This document shows, in pieces, positions 43,101 through 54,538 of a stretch of DNA of 64,000 bases (position 1 is its first letter; each line of letters opens with the position of its first letter). Under the pieces are notes generated by a model. The model saw nothing but the letters and a program-made list of their open reading frames with translations, was not told the origin of the DNA and ran no database searches. Origin of the DNA: Aculops lycopersici (Eukaryota; Arthropoda; Arachnida; Trombidiformes; Eriophyidae); the NCBI GenBank assembly GCA_015350385.1, contig WNKI01000002.1, positions 3,444,457-3,508,456 on the forward strand. The letters run 5' to 3'. The translations under genes and the position numbers were made by a program.

Positions 43101-45382
43101 ATTGTCCCGAAGGATTCGGTGAATTCTACACACAACGTCGTCGATGGGCTCCCTCGACAATGGCCAATATTATGGATTTACTTGGGGATTATAAGAAAAC
43201 TGTTGCAATCAATGATAGCATCTCCTTGCCATACATCATCTATCAAGGTATGCTAATGTTTGGAACAGTTCTTGGCCCTGGAACCATATTTCTCATGTTA
43301 GTTGGTGCCATGAACGCTGTCTTTCACATCTCCAATTGGGATTCATTCACTATTAACATGATCCCAATTGTAATATATATTATCATCTGTTTTACCTGCA
43401 AATCTGAAGTTCAAATTCTGGTAGCTCAAATAATGTCAGCCGCCTACGCTCTATTGATGATGGCTGTCTTCGTGGGTACCGCCATTCAAATGATTGAGGA
43501 TACGATATTATCGCCAACAAATATCTTTTTCTTGTCACTATTAGCCTCCTTCTTCATAGCAGCCCTAGCGCATCCTCAAGAATTCTCCTGCTTCTATCCA
43601 ATTCCATTGTATTTGCTCTGCGTTCCCTCAATGTACCTCCTGCTTACAATCTATTCCCTTATTAACCTAAACGTTGTCTCATGGGGAACTCGTGAGGTTC
43701 AAACAAAGAAGACAAAAGCCGAGAGGGAGGAGGAGAAGAAACAAGAGGAGGAGATAAAGAAGAGAGGAACCACCGGTTTGTTGGCTCTCCTAAATCGAGA
43801 CCAAGATGAAGAGGAGGGAAGTTTGTCTTTTAATCTAGGTAATTTGGTCAAATGTATGTTTTGCACTTATCCAAAGCCTAGCAAAGAGGAGCTTCACCTG
43901 TTGACTATTGGCGAATCGATGAAACAAATCAATAGCAAGATGGAGTATTTAATGATGGCTCCCAACAACAGGTTATCAGGAGGCCGGCCAGTCAGGTATC
44001 AGCCTCCCTCTATTATGGGCGACGAGGGTCCATTTGACATGCACCAATCTCATGGAAGAGCTAGTAAGTTGGCCAAACAACAACAGATGGCTGCAATGAA
44101 TCCCGACTTAGCCCACGATGAGGACGATCCGGATGAGGAGGATTTTGACGAGGATGACGACGTTTCTGGGTCTCACCATCCCGATGATAGACGGGGAACC
44201 ACCAAGAAGGTTGTCCGCGATGATCTCAAGAATCCATTTTGGATTGAGGACAAGGAGCTAAAGGATGGCGAGACCTTGTTCTTGCAAGAGGATGAGACTC
44301 GCTTTTGGAAGGAACTGATTGAGAAGTACCTCTACCCACTGGACTCAAACAAGGATCACCAAGCTCGAGTTGCAGTTGAGTTGAAGGAACTAAGGAATAG
44401 GAGTGTATTCTATTTCTTCATGTTAAATCTCATCTTTATCCTTTCGGTGTTTCTCCTTCAACTCCACAAGGACACTATCCACGTCGAGTGGCCGTTTGGT
44501 GCTAAAGTAAACGCAACCATTAATCCGGATACAGGTGAGGTGACGGTGAAAGAGGAGAAACTTCAGATGGAGCCCATTGGTTTGGTTTTCGTCTTCTTCT
44601 TTGCCTTCATTTTGATTGTTCAGTTCTTGGGTATGATGTTCCACAGATTTGGTACCCTGTCGCACATTCTAGCTTCGGTCGAGCTATTCACGAGTAAATC
44701 AGACGACGACTTTAGCGAGGATGCCTTCATTGATAAGAATGCCATTCAAATTGCGCGCGACCTCCAGAGACTCAAGGGTATAGACGAAGACGATAAGAGT
44801 GATGATAGCAAGTATGGTGTTTGTGGAAACGCAATGGCCAACAGAAATATCATTGCTCGACTGGACAAACGAATCCGTCATCCCCGACAGGTGGGCACAT
44901 TGGATGTGGCGTTCAAGAAACGTTTCGAGGAAATCACCCGGTTTGATGCCAACAATGCCGATGCAAGTCGTGGCCTGAATACCCCAGTTTTGGGAGGAAA
45001 GCGAAGACGAGAGACGGCCACAGCCATTGCTCGCCGTGGCTACAACGGAATGATGAGTCCTCGCGATGCAATGATGCAACGAGGCATGAACAACAACAAT
45101 ATACCTATGCAAACATTGGGTAGAAAGAACCAACTTACGGAACGAAACGGACGCAACAGGTCCACCCTGGATCGCGGCCGACCCATGAACGGGCACGAGA
45201 ACAGTGGATACAGCCAATACCAGGGATCTTTCAGCACCCTAAACCACTTTCAACAAGGACCGCCGCTCAACAATGGCAATATGGGGCCCCCGCAACCAGG
45301 TAATGGGCGGGTAAGTGGCAATGGCGGTCGGGGTGACAACTCGTCGCCCTACCTACGCAACGTTATGAGCGAAGATCTCTAA
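40109..45382 (+). CDS. kkv: Chitin synthase (class A/CHS1-like), single exon
   Basis: An open frame of 1757 codons without any intron, ATG ATG start preceded by AT-rich leader. Residues 1-75 are Asn/Gln-rich. Residues about 105-600 contain a series of hydrophobic helices. The catalytic region has CATMWHETVEEM (about 698), LTLDGDINFRP (about 870), EDRW (about 972) and the product-binding QRRRW (about 1010). Further helices follow, then SWGTRE (about 1190) and a charged coiled coil, AEREEEKKQEEEIKKR, a feature of class A enzymes that make cuticular chitin. Two more helices lie near 1440 and 1495, with a Gly/Asn/Arg-rich cytoplasmic tail ending MSEDL. It polymerises UDP-GlcNAc into chitin and extrudes it across the plasma membrane. 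An AATAAA lies 142 bases after the stop. Convergent with the Wnt gene. Confidence 0.97.
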   Translation: MMNSHLLGDDLDDHHLQQQQQLLYNSNNMNHNSNTMNSNNGMNNNNNNNGDNINPQNNNHQEGGYSSRSLMNNDPPPKAWDVFVVTPNNDEDETAESKSIETILKFLKAITYLITYIVVLGCAVISKFDVLLMSSMIRPRKIVTICNQGIPGLERDKHYQIAFSLDDPERIAWIWALFFVLITPELFTLFRSARMCIFKSYRRPKKTTFMTVILFETLHTIGIVMMVYVALPALDVIRGVMLTSCICLIPSIFGILSRNRKSDHRKWGLKLVADILALIAQLSALVIWPWKHYQDTYNSFANDKIRSQHQMETLMIPLSIFLASFGWWENYVNPNSSFRLIKKLSAIKKSLNRTRYFTYIFVSIWKIALMFATMLTVRYMIDGQVRPIFYNFKLAFNQHSILVTKVKMDVNSQGFAPNQPVGLPLTSGSSSSATSSASVGIDDDPIYLTSQPHVVIYSICIQIISAWLCYVFGKFACRICIQRFSFAFALSFTIPVTLSLLIAVCGMHFEDRCNSTQWLPTYLFWTCHKIPFVSPTLDDPNSGSIMNSFANIHVFMWLIWLISQAWITVHIWMPRCERLATTDKLFVNPMYCGALIDQSLALSRRRDEEAEIKSEDVNLHANQTDPSMNLMGLSNNNNNNNQDSSQHYETISEHLGSTAGGDNNTSGGGNGGKSGKGASGVSPGSLIQSTDHITRIYACATMWHETVEEMTQMLKSVLRMDEDQSARRNAQKYLRIIDPDYYEFEVHIFFDDAFELSDDDDELMQVNRFVKQLVEAINIAASNVHQCDIRLRPPKKYPTPYGGKLEWIMPGQNKLVAHLKDKIKIRHRKRWSQVMYMYYLLGHRLMELPIDVNRKATMAENTYILTLDGDINFRPHAVQLLVDLMKKNRNLGAACGRIHPVGSGPMVWYQKFEYAIGHWLHKATEHMFGCVLCSPGCFSLFRAKALMDDNVMRRYTQKSEEASHYVQYDQGEDRWLCTLLLQRGYRVEYSAASDAYTHCPEGFGEFYTQRRRWAPSTMANIMDLLGDYKKTVAINDSISLPYIIYQGMLMFGTVLGPGTIFLMLVGAMNAVFHISNWDSFTINMIPIVIYIIICFTCKSEVQILVAQIMSAAYALLMMAVFVGTAIQMIEDTILSPTNIFFLSLLASFFIAALAHPQEFSCFYPIPLYLLCVPSMYLLLTIYSLINLNVVSWGTREVQTKKTKAEREEEKKQEEEIKKRGTTGLLALLNRDQDEEEGSLSFNLGNLVKCMFCTYPKPSKEELHLLTIGESMKQINSKMEYLMMAPNNRLSGGRPVRYQPPSIMGDEGPFDMHQSHGRASKLAKQQQMAAMNPDLAHDEDDPDEEDFDEDDDVSGSHHPDDRRGTTKKVVRDDLKNPFWIEDKELKDGETLFLQEDETRFWKELIEKYLYPLDSNKDHQARVAVELKELRNRSVFYFFMLNLIFILSVFLLQLHKDTIHVEWPFGAKVNATINPDTGEVTVKEEKLQMEPIGLVFVFFFAFILIVQFLGMMFHRFGTLSHILASVELFTSKSDDDFSEDAFIDKNAIQIARDLQRLKGIDEDDKSDDSKYGVCGNAMANRNIIARLDKRIRHPRQVGTLDVAFKKRFEEITRFDANNADASRGLNTPVLGGKRRRETATAIARRGYNGMMSPRDAMMQRGMNNNNIPMQTLGRKNQLTERNGRNRSTLDRGRPMNGHENSGYSQYQGSFSTLNHFQQGPPLNNGNMGPPQPGNGRVSGNGGRGDNSSPYLRNVMSEDL

Positions 45383-45829
45383 CGATTCTAACGGGATCAT
45401 CAGCAACAATGGTAATGACTTAGTAATTCAATCAATCATGACAAACCAACAACATTGCCATCTCTTTGTTGCAACGCAAACTTGTCGAGTCAAGTTGACA
45501 AAGCAACAAATTTTATCTTAGATAATAAATAGGAACTGTGGTACACAGGTTAACTACTCGAAGTGAATTCATTTGATCTAATTTTATGGGTATGTGTAAT
45601 TATAATAGTTGCGTGTATTTACATTTTTAATATTCATGTACAATCTACTAAATTCAATGTCTCAAATTTGAAATAATTATGAGACAGATTCATAACAGGT
45701 GTTCATCGGGTTGATTAGCAAGTGAGAGATGTGAGCTATCGTCAGTTAGTCTCAGACTGGATGAGATTCTTGCAGGTGAGTGTGGTTAATGGAAAAAAGA
45801 ATTCAAATATCTAATATTTTAACTTTACG
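45383..45829. other. Convergent 3' region of chitin synthase and Wnt1
   Basis: AT-rich 3'UTRs facing each other. AATAAA for chitin synthase is at 45524-45529; no clear AATAAA for Wnt1 was found on minus. No gene is visible. Confidence 0.6.
45524..45529 (+). terminator. Poly(A) signal of chitin synthase
   Basis: AATAAA in an AT-rich context 142 bases after the stop codon. Confidence 0.65.
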
Positions 45830-48800
45830 TCATATGCACTTGTGCAAAACCTTTCGCCTGGTGCAAGTATTACAGTTTAGTTTGCAACAAAATTGAAATT
45901 GGCACTCGCACTTATACTTTTCTTCACGAACTTCCGTCCTGTAACCTCGACCACAGCACAATTTCTCACAATTATTTGACTCATTCGGATTGACACTGCA
46001 CATGCGACTCTTGGTCCCCCTGATATTATAAATCTCACTTGGAATACAAAAGTCAGGCGAATCCTCGTAGTAGAGTAAATCTGTCTTACTAGGCGATATT
46101 GTGGACGCTGTGATACCAATCGATCTGGCTATGGGTCGCCTCTGAGTTGAGCTTGCGTTCCTATTGCCCATCGATAATGATGATGGTTGATGGATGGACA
46201 TAGGATCTGAAATCATATCGCGAGGTATAGGCGTTGAGGATGAGACTGCTTGCTCATCATTGCTCATGCGGTCCTCTTGTAGATTTGTCACTGCCGCGTC
46301 TGCTGGGCCTTTGCCAGATGTCAGGGCATCAGCAACAGGTGCTGGCGCTCGATGTGAGTCCTCAAAGTTATTGCCCTCGCCACCACCGCCTGTCGTGTGT
46401 CGCTTCGATCCACGACGCCTACTTCCGACGATATTTATCGTGCCGCCCGTCAATGAATTGCTGGAATCATAGGGATTGTAATATTGTTGTTGCAAATTAA
46501 TCATCGTCGCCGAGGATCTTGTGAGGAGGTTCGATGATTGTTGGCGGGACGACGAGGGAATTGTCGTCGAGGAGGAGCGCTTCTTGTTTGATTTCTTTGC
46601 TGATCCTGAGGTCAGTGACTTGGGACGACTAGCTGGAGTATGCGCCACGTAAATGACTCGTATCGAATCATGCAAGCCAGCATGAAGCTTGATCGCCACT
46701 TCCCTTAAGGATGGTAACCTCAGCCAACAAGTGTGAGTGTTACAGGCGCCTAATAATCGATAGTGATTCATTTCGTTTCATTTCGATTCATTTCGATGGT
46801 AGGGGTGCATAAGTGAAAGGTGAAAATATATTGGGGTTAGTGTTCATGTTCCGCTTGAGGTTTGCAGCATACAGTGGTGAAAGTTTGCATTAAAACAAAC
46901 TAACAAACGGAGACCAGAATAGTGAGCCGCAGCCGAAAAGTAGCAATAAAAACTTACCTGATATACCATGACATTTGCATTCACGCCTCATTCCGTTGAG
47001 AACATGCTGGAGATTCGATTTCGGGTTCAGGATGTATCCATGATTTTGGGTACCAATTGTTTGTGGGTTTCATGAGCAAGAAAAGGATAGAAAGAGTTCA
47101 ATTTCGAGGGTTAGTTCATTTGGTTGGTACATGCAAACAGTAATGATAATTTGAGTGTAAAAACACTCAAGTCGTCAGCTTCAAGGTTCGTTATACAAAA
47201 TTAACACAGCGGCCATGCAAAAGTGGGTTCTACAGTTCACTGGGCCAGAGAAAGAGTTCGCTGATGAGGACCCGATTTTGCAGGGGAACATATTGAATCA
47301 CGTGTTGAGTGAAAAAGCGAATAAAATGAAATTTATAGTATCAAATTTTATTTGCTCCTCTAGGTCGCAAGATGAAATATAAAGTCATATTAGTGGAATC
47401 GAAATCATTTTATTAGGCCAAATTAGCGACCACCTCCAACGATCGGGAAGTTGGAACAAATAAAATTAGCACAATTTTAGGCAAATCGACAAATCAAATC
47501 TGAAAACCAATCGAAGTAGGCGTTGGGTATTTCAATTCGATTGTTCGGCTTCCTTTGATGAGGAAAAAGTATCTCGTCTATACGGAAAGTGGCCATATTC
47601 ACATCTCTATGGTGCACGAGAAAACATGTAGAAGAGTCAGGTGAAGCTCCAATACAAAAACAAAGGCCAAGATGTATGATGGATTCAGTCTCTACATATC
47701 ATTCCATTTGCCGCGCTCAATTACACTTTATTATGGCCGCTAATCAACAAGCATTTTGAAGTAAAAATTTACTTTCACTACTATTCGGCCAGGTGAGCCA
47801 CGAGTAGCGCGAAATGACCGAGTAACCAACAACACCTCACGCCGAAGCAAATTCAGATTCCAATTGGCGGCTGGTGTGATTTTGTGAAAGAGCACTAATC
47901 GCACTCACACGCAGTAGCCAGAGACAGCCAAGTAACAGACAAGGTAGCACATGAGAGAAAAAGGAAGAACCCAATAAGTGCCGGTCCACGAAAGCATTGT
48001 ATTAGTGACGATACTTGTGTCCTTTGACTAGAAGCCGACAAACAAAAACTAAACCCGAAGCTGTCTTCTCTCGAGTAGAGCTCTCTATTAAAGAAGCATT
48101 TGCCTTTCATACGTAGGCGGCACGAACAAGGATCATATCACTGACCTCCACTTTAGGGTGCCGATGACTGGCGACAGCAATAACTGAGGCGGCATAATAC
48201 TTGGAGGAACTATTGAGGACTTCTTGATAGCCGCCCAAGTCTCAAGTGACCAGCCGCAATCATACTCGAAGAAGTAGTTCAGGCTATACTGGTATTGAAG
48301 CCACGATATGATCGCTTTATTAAGTAGACATGAGAAAGAGCATCCAAGAGGCGACCACCGTGTTGACCTATTGATCGTGTGAACACGAACCACTTTCCAT
48401 CTACCTGTCGTAGGGTCAATCAGTTGCTCAGTTCGACCACCATCACACCCCAGTGAGGGTGCAACTTGCTGTCAAATAGGCGGTGGTCTCTGTGGTTAGG
48501 CTGAAAAACGACATACCTTATATCCTAAGCGAACTAGAGCATGTTGTGTATTGCAAAATTACATGCTGCAAACTGACAAGATATATCAAAGATGAGCCGA
48601 ATGTATAGCCGATGATCATGATCACCGACTCAATTTGAGTTTGCTCTTGCGCTCTGACGTCTCTATCCACTAATATTGGTAATCACCACACGAGCATAGT
48701 TTTGCGTGCCAAAACAAAATCAAATTGCAACAACCACCACCGATCCTCCTCGAGAAACTAAGTGTGCGGCCCGGTATGATAATATAATTACCTAGTACTA

Positions 48801-51800
48801 CTACAACTACTACAGTAAGAAGAACTAGAGATGGAAACTTATTCATCGCCCGCCAGGTAGAGACGCGAACCAGATGATGAAGACTTCTGAGGATGTGTGA
48901 GAAGTTCGAACTAGTCAAAGAAGCGGTAGTGAATAGCTTATCTGGAGTGGAGTCAATCTATTACCTTTGGCAATAACATGGAGAACGAAGAATAAGAAGT
49001 TTGAGTCGAAGAAGGAAGTACTCTCGGCAATTGAGAAAGTTACGGCCACATCGTGAAGTGTGGGGACACGCCTCTTTTTAGCGCGTTTTGCATGAGTTCC
49101 AACGCAGAGTGCAAGTGGCGGTGGTCAGATGAAGGATAGAGCCACCGGCGACTTGTATACATCTAAATTGATGCAGCAGCGACCGCCACGAAGTTGGCGC
49201 CAGTGGCGGCATCATCATCGCCTTCTTCTTCTTCAAGTATAAGTCAGCGCCACACGCAGTTTGCCGTTTGGCTCTGGTATTTTGGGCCCATAACACATGA
49301 CTTGACCATCAAATTGAGGCAACCATCGAAATGGACTGGCAGCGAATGAAATCATTACCTGCTACTCCACCCACTCAAAGACTGAGTCAAGAACTGGAGG
49401 AGGCGACCACCTCGATGCATGTCGGTGAGCAGGCAAGAGGAGTACATGAACTCGAAATTAAGTTTGGTGTCGCTGGCCAGGTGAACCGAGTGCTGGTCGC
49501 ATCAATTCCAGGTGGTCAGCTCAAATGGGAACTGAAGCAACAAGGTAGTGCACAAACAATTGCACTTTGCAATCTCGCCATGTTCGACTGAAAGTTCAGG
49601 GAAACAACTCTCACTTACCTGACCGGTGGCAAGTGAGCATCTGTTTGACGTTTTTGAAATCAACAAACAGACGCAGACTACTATTGAACATTCTAACACC
49701 GAGCCGAGAAATTGATTCATGAATTAGTCTTGCCGACGAGCAAGCGTTATGTTCAACAAGTGTACGCAAAACACTTGTTACTGAACAATCGAGCTCTCGA
49801 AGTTACGATGTTTTATTTATTGCCTCGAAGCTAGCGATGAGGGATACGAGCAGCGTTAGTATTGGCCACCATCAGGTAAATGGATAACTCAATTAAGCTT
49901 TCGGTAGTTCAATAACGCCGATTGATCGGCGCCACCATCTCAGATATAACCACTGAACCGAGCCGAGACATCTGATGGCAGATGCCACAACAATGGTGTG
50001 AGAGAGCAATATATCTAATGATAGGTCAATCTTACTTGAATTCGGCTATAGTTGCTTGCCTCAGATTGTAAGCAATCCACTATGAGAGGAACAGGAAACA
50101 AATTCCCCCTGCAATTCAACGATGAGTCACAATAGAAAGCACAAATGGAATACCAAGTGCAAAAGCAGTGGAAGTAATAGGAGCCACAATATGAGCTAAT
50201 GTTTTGTTTCTGCTCGGGACCCCACACCTTGAGTCACGTTCTAGTCTTTGCTCACCTCCCTTTCCTTCGAACAGAGTGAGAATCTGGATTAAGATTCATT
50301 GCAATGGCAGCAGATTCTTTATAGGCGCTACTTGCGTGCTCTATATGTTTGAGTTGGGCCTCAGTGTTTTGGTCCCAACGTCACTTGCGATTCATCGACT
50401 TGCATAACTTACTTCTCCAGAATTAGGATGTTGGAGTGAGCAAGTCGAGTGAGGAAACTTGCAAAGATTCAAGTTTCCTACTTGAAGGAACTAAGTAGGA
50501 ATCTTTACAAATTTTCGAGCGAGAATGAACAGGAAGTTGCGAAAGCCCTCGGACTGGCACCCACGTTTTGTTATCTACCCCGCAGATCTACTTTGGGGCT
50601 GAGTTAAGAGAGATGGAAAAAGAATAAACAAACCCATCGTCGGGCGAGCAGGCGAGCACTACAAACTGGGCGCAAGTTCACCTGTTGCGCTGCATTCGAC
50701 GGCGCGTCAAACCTGCTCGGCTGCTCACTTGAAGTGGAATATAATGAAACTGGCAGACAGGTGGGCAGTAAAGTTTGATTGCCCAAAGCGCTACTGTGGT
50801 GCTTGAGCCTCTGCTACTGCTCGGTCATCAACTAAGGGCACGATGAAAATCGTCAAGAGCCTCGTCCGCATTGACAACGACTATACCAGGCCAAGCGAAT
50901 AATAAAACAGATCTCCGAGTTCATGGTTCTTGTTCTGATGTCAACTAAGGCGAAGTTGACTCTAAATTTGCGTTGATTCAACTCAACTCAGCTGGTTGAA
51001 AGAACGAGGACGAGAGCGAAGCGATTATTCTTACGATCGACAACCGCCAGCTTTGTATTCAAATTTTATGACGATATCACATTAGTCATCACTATTTCAT
51101 CTCTTCACATCCTATTTCATCATCATCACAACCACCATCACCACCACAAGTAATGGCAGAACCACCAGCGAAACCACAAGTGTCCTCTTATCTCACTTAT
51201 CGTCGTCGTCGTCTGAGTTTGACCGTAATTAGTAGTGGTTACCTTTGAATGTGAGGCTTGCACTTTGTGACTACAACGACAACGAAACTTTAGTTCGTCT
51301 ACCTGAGTTGAGTTTTGTTTTGTGAATAAGATGGCCACTAATCTATGCTCTTTGCGTGCGGTTTTAGTGAGCATAAAACTAGTGACTACCACTTGAACTC
51401 GACGACAAGAAGAGATGGTTTCAAGCGGTGAGCTCCAACTTCGAGTTGGCAAATGCAACAGTTAGCGACAAATTTTTTCCCCAATGTAGGTGGATAGTAT
51501 CTGCAACTGGATTAAAACTTGAGACCTCAAGAAAATCAATCCTACTTTCAGAGTTTGAGGTCGATACAGTTGGTTCGCAAAGTCGCAGTGGGTGGACCGG
51601 ATTAAAGCTCATACCCATCGATCATCGAGTGCAGCAACCTGTTAGTGGTTCAGCTGGGATGTCATCGAAAAAGATGGAGGGGATATTATGTAATGTCCGT
51701 GGAAAGATTTGAAATACCTCCCGCTCACTAAAACCTGAGACGAGACGTTAAGCAGCAACTCGTCTGAGGTAACCAGCAATGTGAAATGACATCAACGCAT

Positions 51801-54538
51801 TGCTAATAATAAATCCGCATTCTTCCGTAAGGTGATCTTATCTTTGGTACTCTTACTAATAACTAGAAAAACCAACATTGTTTAATGTAAGTTGGTTACC
51901 AGATCCTGTAGCAAAAACAAAAATATACAAATCTCAAATATATTATGTGACTTTTTTCGTCACCTGTCCGCAATGTTCGCCCCATGGAAAATAGATTTTT
52001 GAGGCCAGAAAGATCACGCGCTGACACGTTTTGCATGCGGCCAGCGAACAAAACAATAAAAACAACCAAATCTCACCAGTTATCTTCACCCATCACAATA
52101 ATAACATAATAATTACAGTTTGTATTGAAAATTATTGGGACCTACTCCAAGTCTAAAATCTTTTTTGCAAACGAAAGTTATCTACATGTACCAGCTCTCT
52201 ATTGACAGGTTCCGGACTTTGCTTGTTCAACAAGCCAACACAGCAAAAGATGACAGCCTCCTCTTATCAGGGAATCAATCAGCTCAAAATCAAACTGCCA
52301 GAGAATCTGTTGGCCACAATTTCAGTTAGCCACTGCAGCAGCTGCAACTAATGCAGACCACTACTAATAGCGACTAGCAAGTAAACTTCCTCCCACATAA
52401 CAACGAAGTGGCAGGTGGCGAACGGGCAGCAAGTTGAGATTTGGAGAAAAAAAGTTGATAATCAAACGAGATTTTCCAAGTTTCTCCCAAAAATGGAGAA
52501 ACTTCAGCTAGTCTCTTCTCGTCAACTTGTTGCATGTCGGTTGCAGTTTTTCCATAAATCTGCAAATGTTTGCTTATGGCCAACAAGTGGTTGCAACTGA
52601 TGACCAACGACAAGAACGTAGCGAGGACCATAAAGCACAGGAAACGCGAGTTGCGTGATACTATTTGGATATTTCAAGTGCATGTATATTTGTTTGCTCA
52701 CATGCACTCCATTATGTAACCACGATTTCACGTCCACTTCCATTCAGGAAGTTGAAATGGCCTCTTTCACTATTCGTTGCGCAATCATCCCTCATTGAGC
52801 CAGCTAGTCGATGAAAGTTTCGAGCCGATTTGGCGGCGGCGGAGAAGTGGATGAATAAGCAGACGAATGGGGGGAACCTTGACATCATAATGCAGTTGAG
52901 GCGTGTAATTCAATTTGACCAGCCATTCAAGTTTCCCATCATCGAAATGGAGAATCAGAGTTGGTCGCAATGGGTTAGCTCAACTCAAGAGCAAAGCGGA
53001 GGGAAAGTAAGAAACAAGAAAGCAATACGAAGTGAGCGAATGAAGCAATTAATACAAGCAGTTTCAGCAAGATGAATACTTACCAGTTGGCCAACTTCAT
53101 CATTATGGGCATTAATCAAATTTCTGATGTTCTTCTCGCGCCTAGTTGGCTCCATGACCGAGTTTGCGTTTAGTTGGTTTTGCTGGAGTTGCAATTGTTG
53201 AGATTGTTGTAGTAGTAGTTTTTGTTGCTGTTGCTGCGATGTTACGTCATCCTCATTTCCTGTCGCAAAATTGTTCATGTTTAAACTACGAGCTAAACTG
53301 GGAGCAGTCATGGAATCGCCGCCACTTGTTGCTATTTGGACGGCGCTTCCGTAAGTTGGGGGCAACTCAAGCGTCGCAGTCATAAACTCGCGGGCAAACC
53401 GGCGGCCGAAATCAATGTCCTCGCCGTAGCCCCCGTCGCGGGTTCGCATCCGGCCACAAGTTGTGATCATGCTTTCGGTACAAGCGCGAGCAACCGAATG
53501 CACGATGGCAGCCGAAAGCAGCGATCTAACAAACGAGGTTTCCTTAAAGCTTCGTGTCATGAGCTTGCCAAAGATGTCAACAGGTCTCACACCGATACTA
53601 ATGATGGGACAATCCCAGAGCTCATGGCGCATTTGGTACTGGCACTCAACTATGGCCATCTTTAGGGCCCGCGCGACGGCCATCAAGCTACCTGGATTCC
53701 TTTTAACCAAATCTTGTTGCTTTTCATTCAGATGCTTGAGCAACTTGTTCAAATTTAGCCCGTGCTGAGCCGAGCTCCCCTTTTTACTAGAATGAACGCC
53801 GCCAGTGATTGTATTGTTACTGTGGTGGCCAAGCGAGGAGTCTGAGTGTTGCCGGTTTTGCAGATCTATAGCTTGATTACGACCACTCTGTTTGCTTGAT
53901 TTCGAAGGCGGCCACGAGTGGATGTGGTTGTGATTGTGACTGCTCATAATGCTCGTACTAGCGGCCGGAAGTTGGATGTTGTTATCTAAGTCTTGGTTTT
54001 GTAGATTCGCTACCGCTTGTTGTTGTTGATGATCCTGCTGCGGCGATTGCTGTCTCGCACTCGATTGGTCAGTCGATGGTGAAACTGTTGGTAATTGGTT
54101 ATCCGATACCTCGTTACCTGCGACATTTTGGAGCATAGGCGACGGCGATGGAGTTGTGGTTGTAGTTATAGTTGATGTAGTGGTTGTTGTTGTGGTTGTT
54201 TCCGTTGGCACTCTTGGTGACAGTGTCGTTGAGGCCGGTTGGCCATTCTCTAGCAGCAGGTTTTGTTGTTGCTGTTGTTTGCTTATTGTTTGCTCGTAGA
54301 GGTCTGCAACAGGTATCAGATTGTTCTCTTGCTGGTGTTTGTTTGAGAGTTCTCGCGACCAACGATGCTCAATGGTGGCGCTAGGATTTAGGTGCCTCAG
54401 GCTCAGGAGTTTACTCTCTGCGAGGACAAGAGTTGTACTTATGGTTAGAGTGAGTGTAATTAGGATGCTAACTAAAAGCGACGAAAACAACAACATCTTG
54501 TTTAATTTGAGGTATGCCATTCTCATTGATTGATACAT
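45830..54538 (-). CDS. wg: Wnt1/wingless-like secreted signalling protein
   Basis: Exons 53084-54538, 46958-47006 and 45830-46749 join to 2424 nt (807 aa); introns are 6077 and 208 bp, GT-AG, phases 0 and 1. A hydrophobic signal sequence (LLFSSLLVSILITLTLTIS) is followed by about 220 Thr/Gln/Ser-rich residues. The Wnt core has LVKRNPGSL, ECQYQM..LWDC, HSVARAC and DFGRRFAREF, a Gln-rich insert, NAHNDEVGQL joined to HVLNGMRRECKCHGIS, then GACNTHTCWLRLPSLREV. CHGIS contains the serine normally palmitoleoylated by Porcupine. After a hinge of about 160 residues, YYEDSPDFC begins the C-terminal domain with all twelve expected cysteines, ending RKVLHKCI like Wnt1 (VLHECL). The usual CTCD...WGGCSDN stretch is reduced to CGRMRTRDGGYGED. 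About twice normal Wnt length. Start chosen at the first ATG of the frame; MLLF at 54496 is an alternative. Confidence 0.92.
47007..53083 (-). other. Wnt1 intron 1 (6.08 kb)
   Basis: Donor GTAAGT after GQL, acceptor CTCCAG before HVLNG. No nested gene could be supported. Open frames such as 48133-48393 minus and 49331-49591 plus lack ATGs or recognisable domains. E-box-like words are common. It is likely regulatory. Confidence 0.7.

Noticed and set aside
44699..45217. 172-codon antisense frame in chitin synthase
   Set aside because: Shadow of the conserved sense frame; no homologue recognised.
48133..48393. Minus-strand frame in Wnt1 intron 1 (NYFFEYDCGWSLETWAAI)
   Set aside because: Starts only at GTG, has no convincing splice sites and no recognised family; the Wnt1 exons already join in frame without it.
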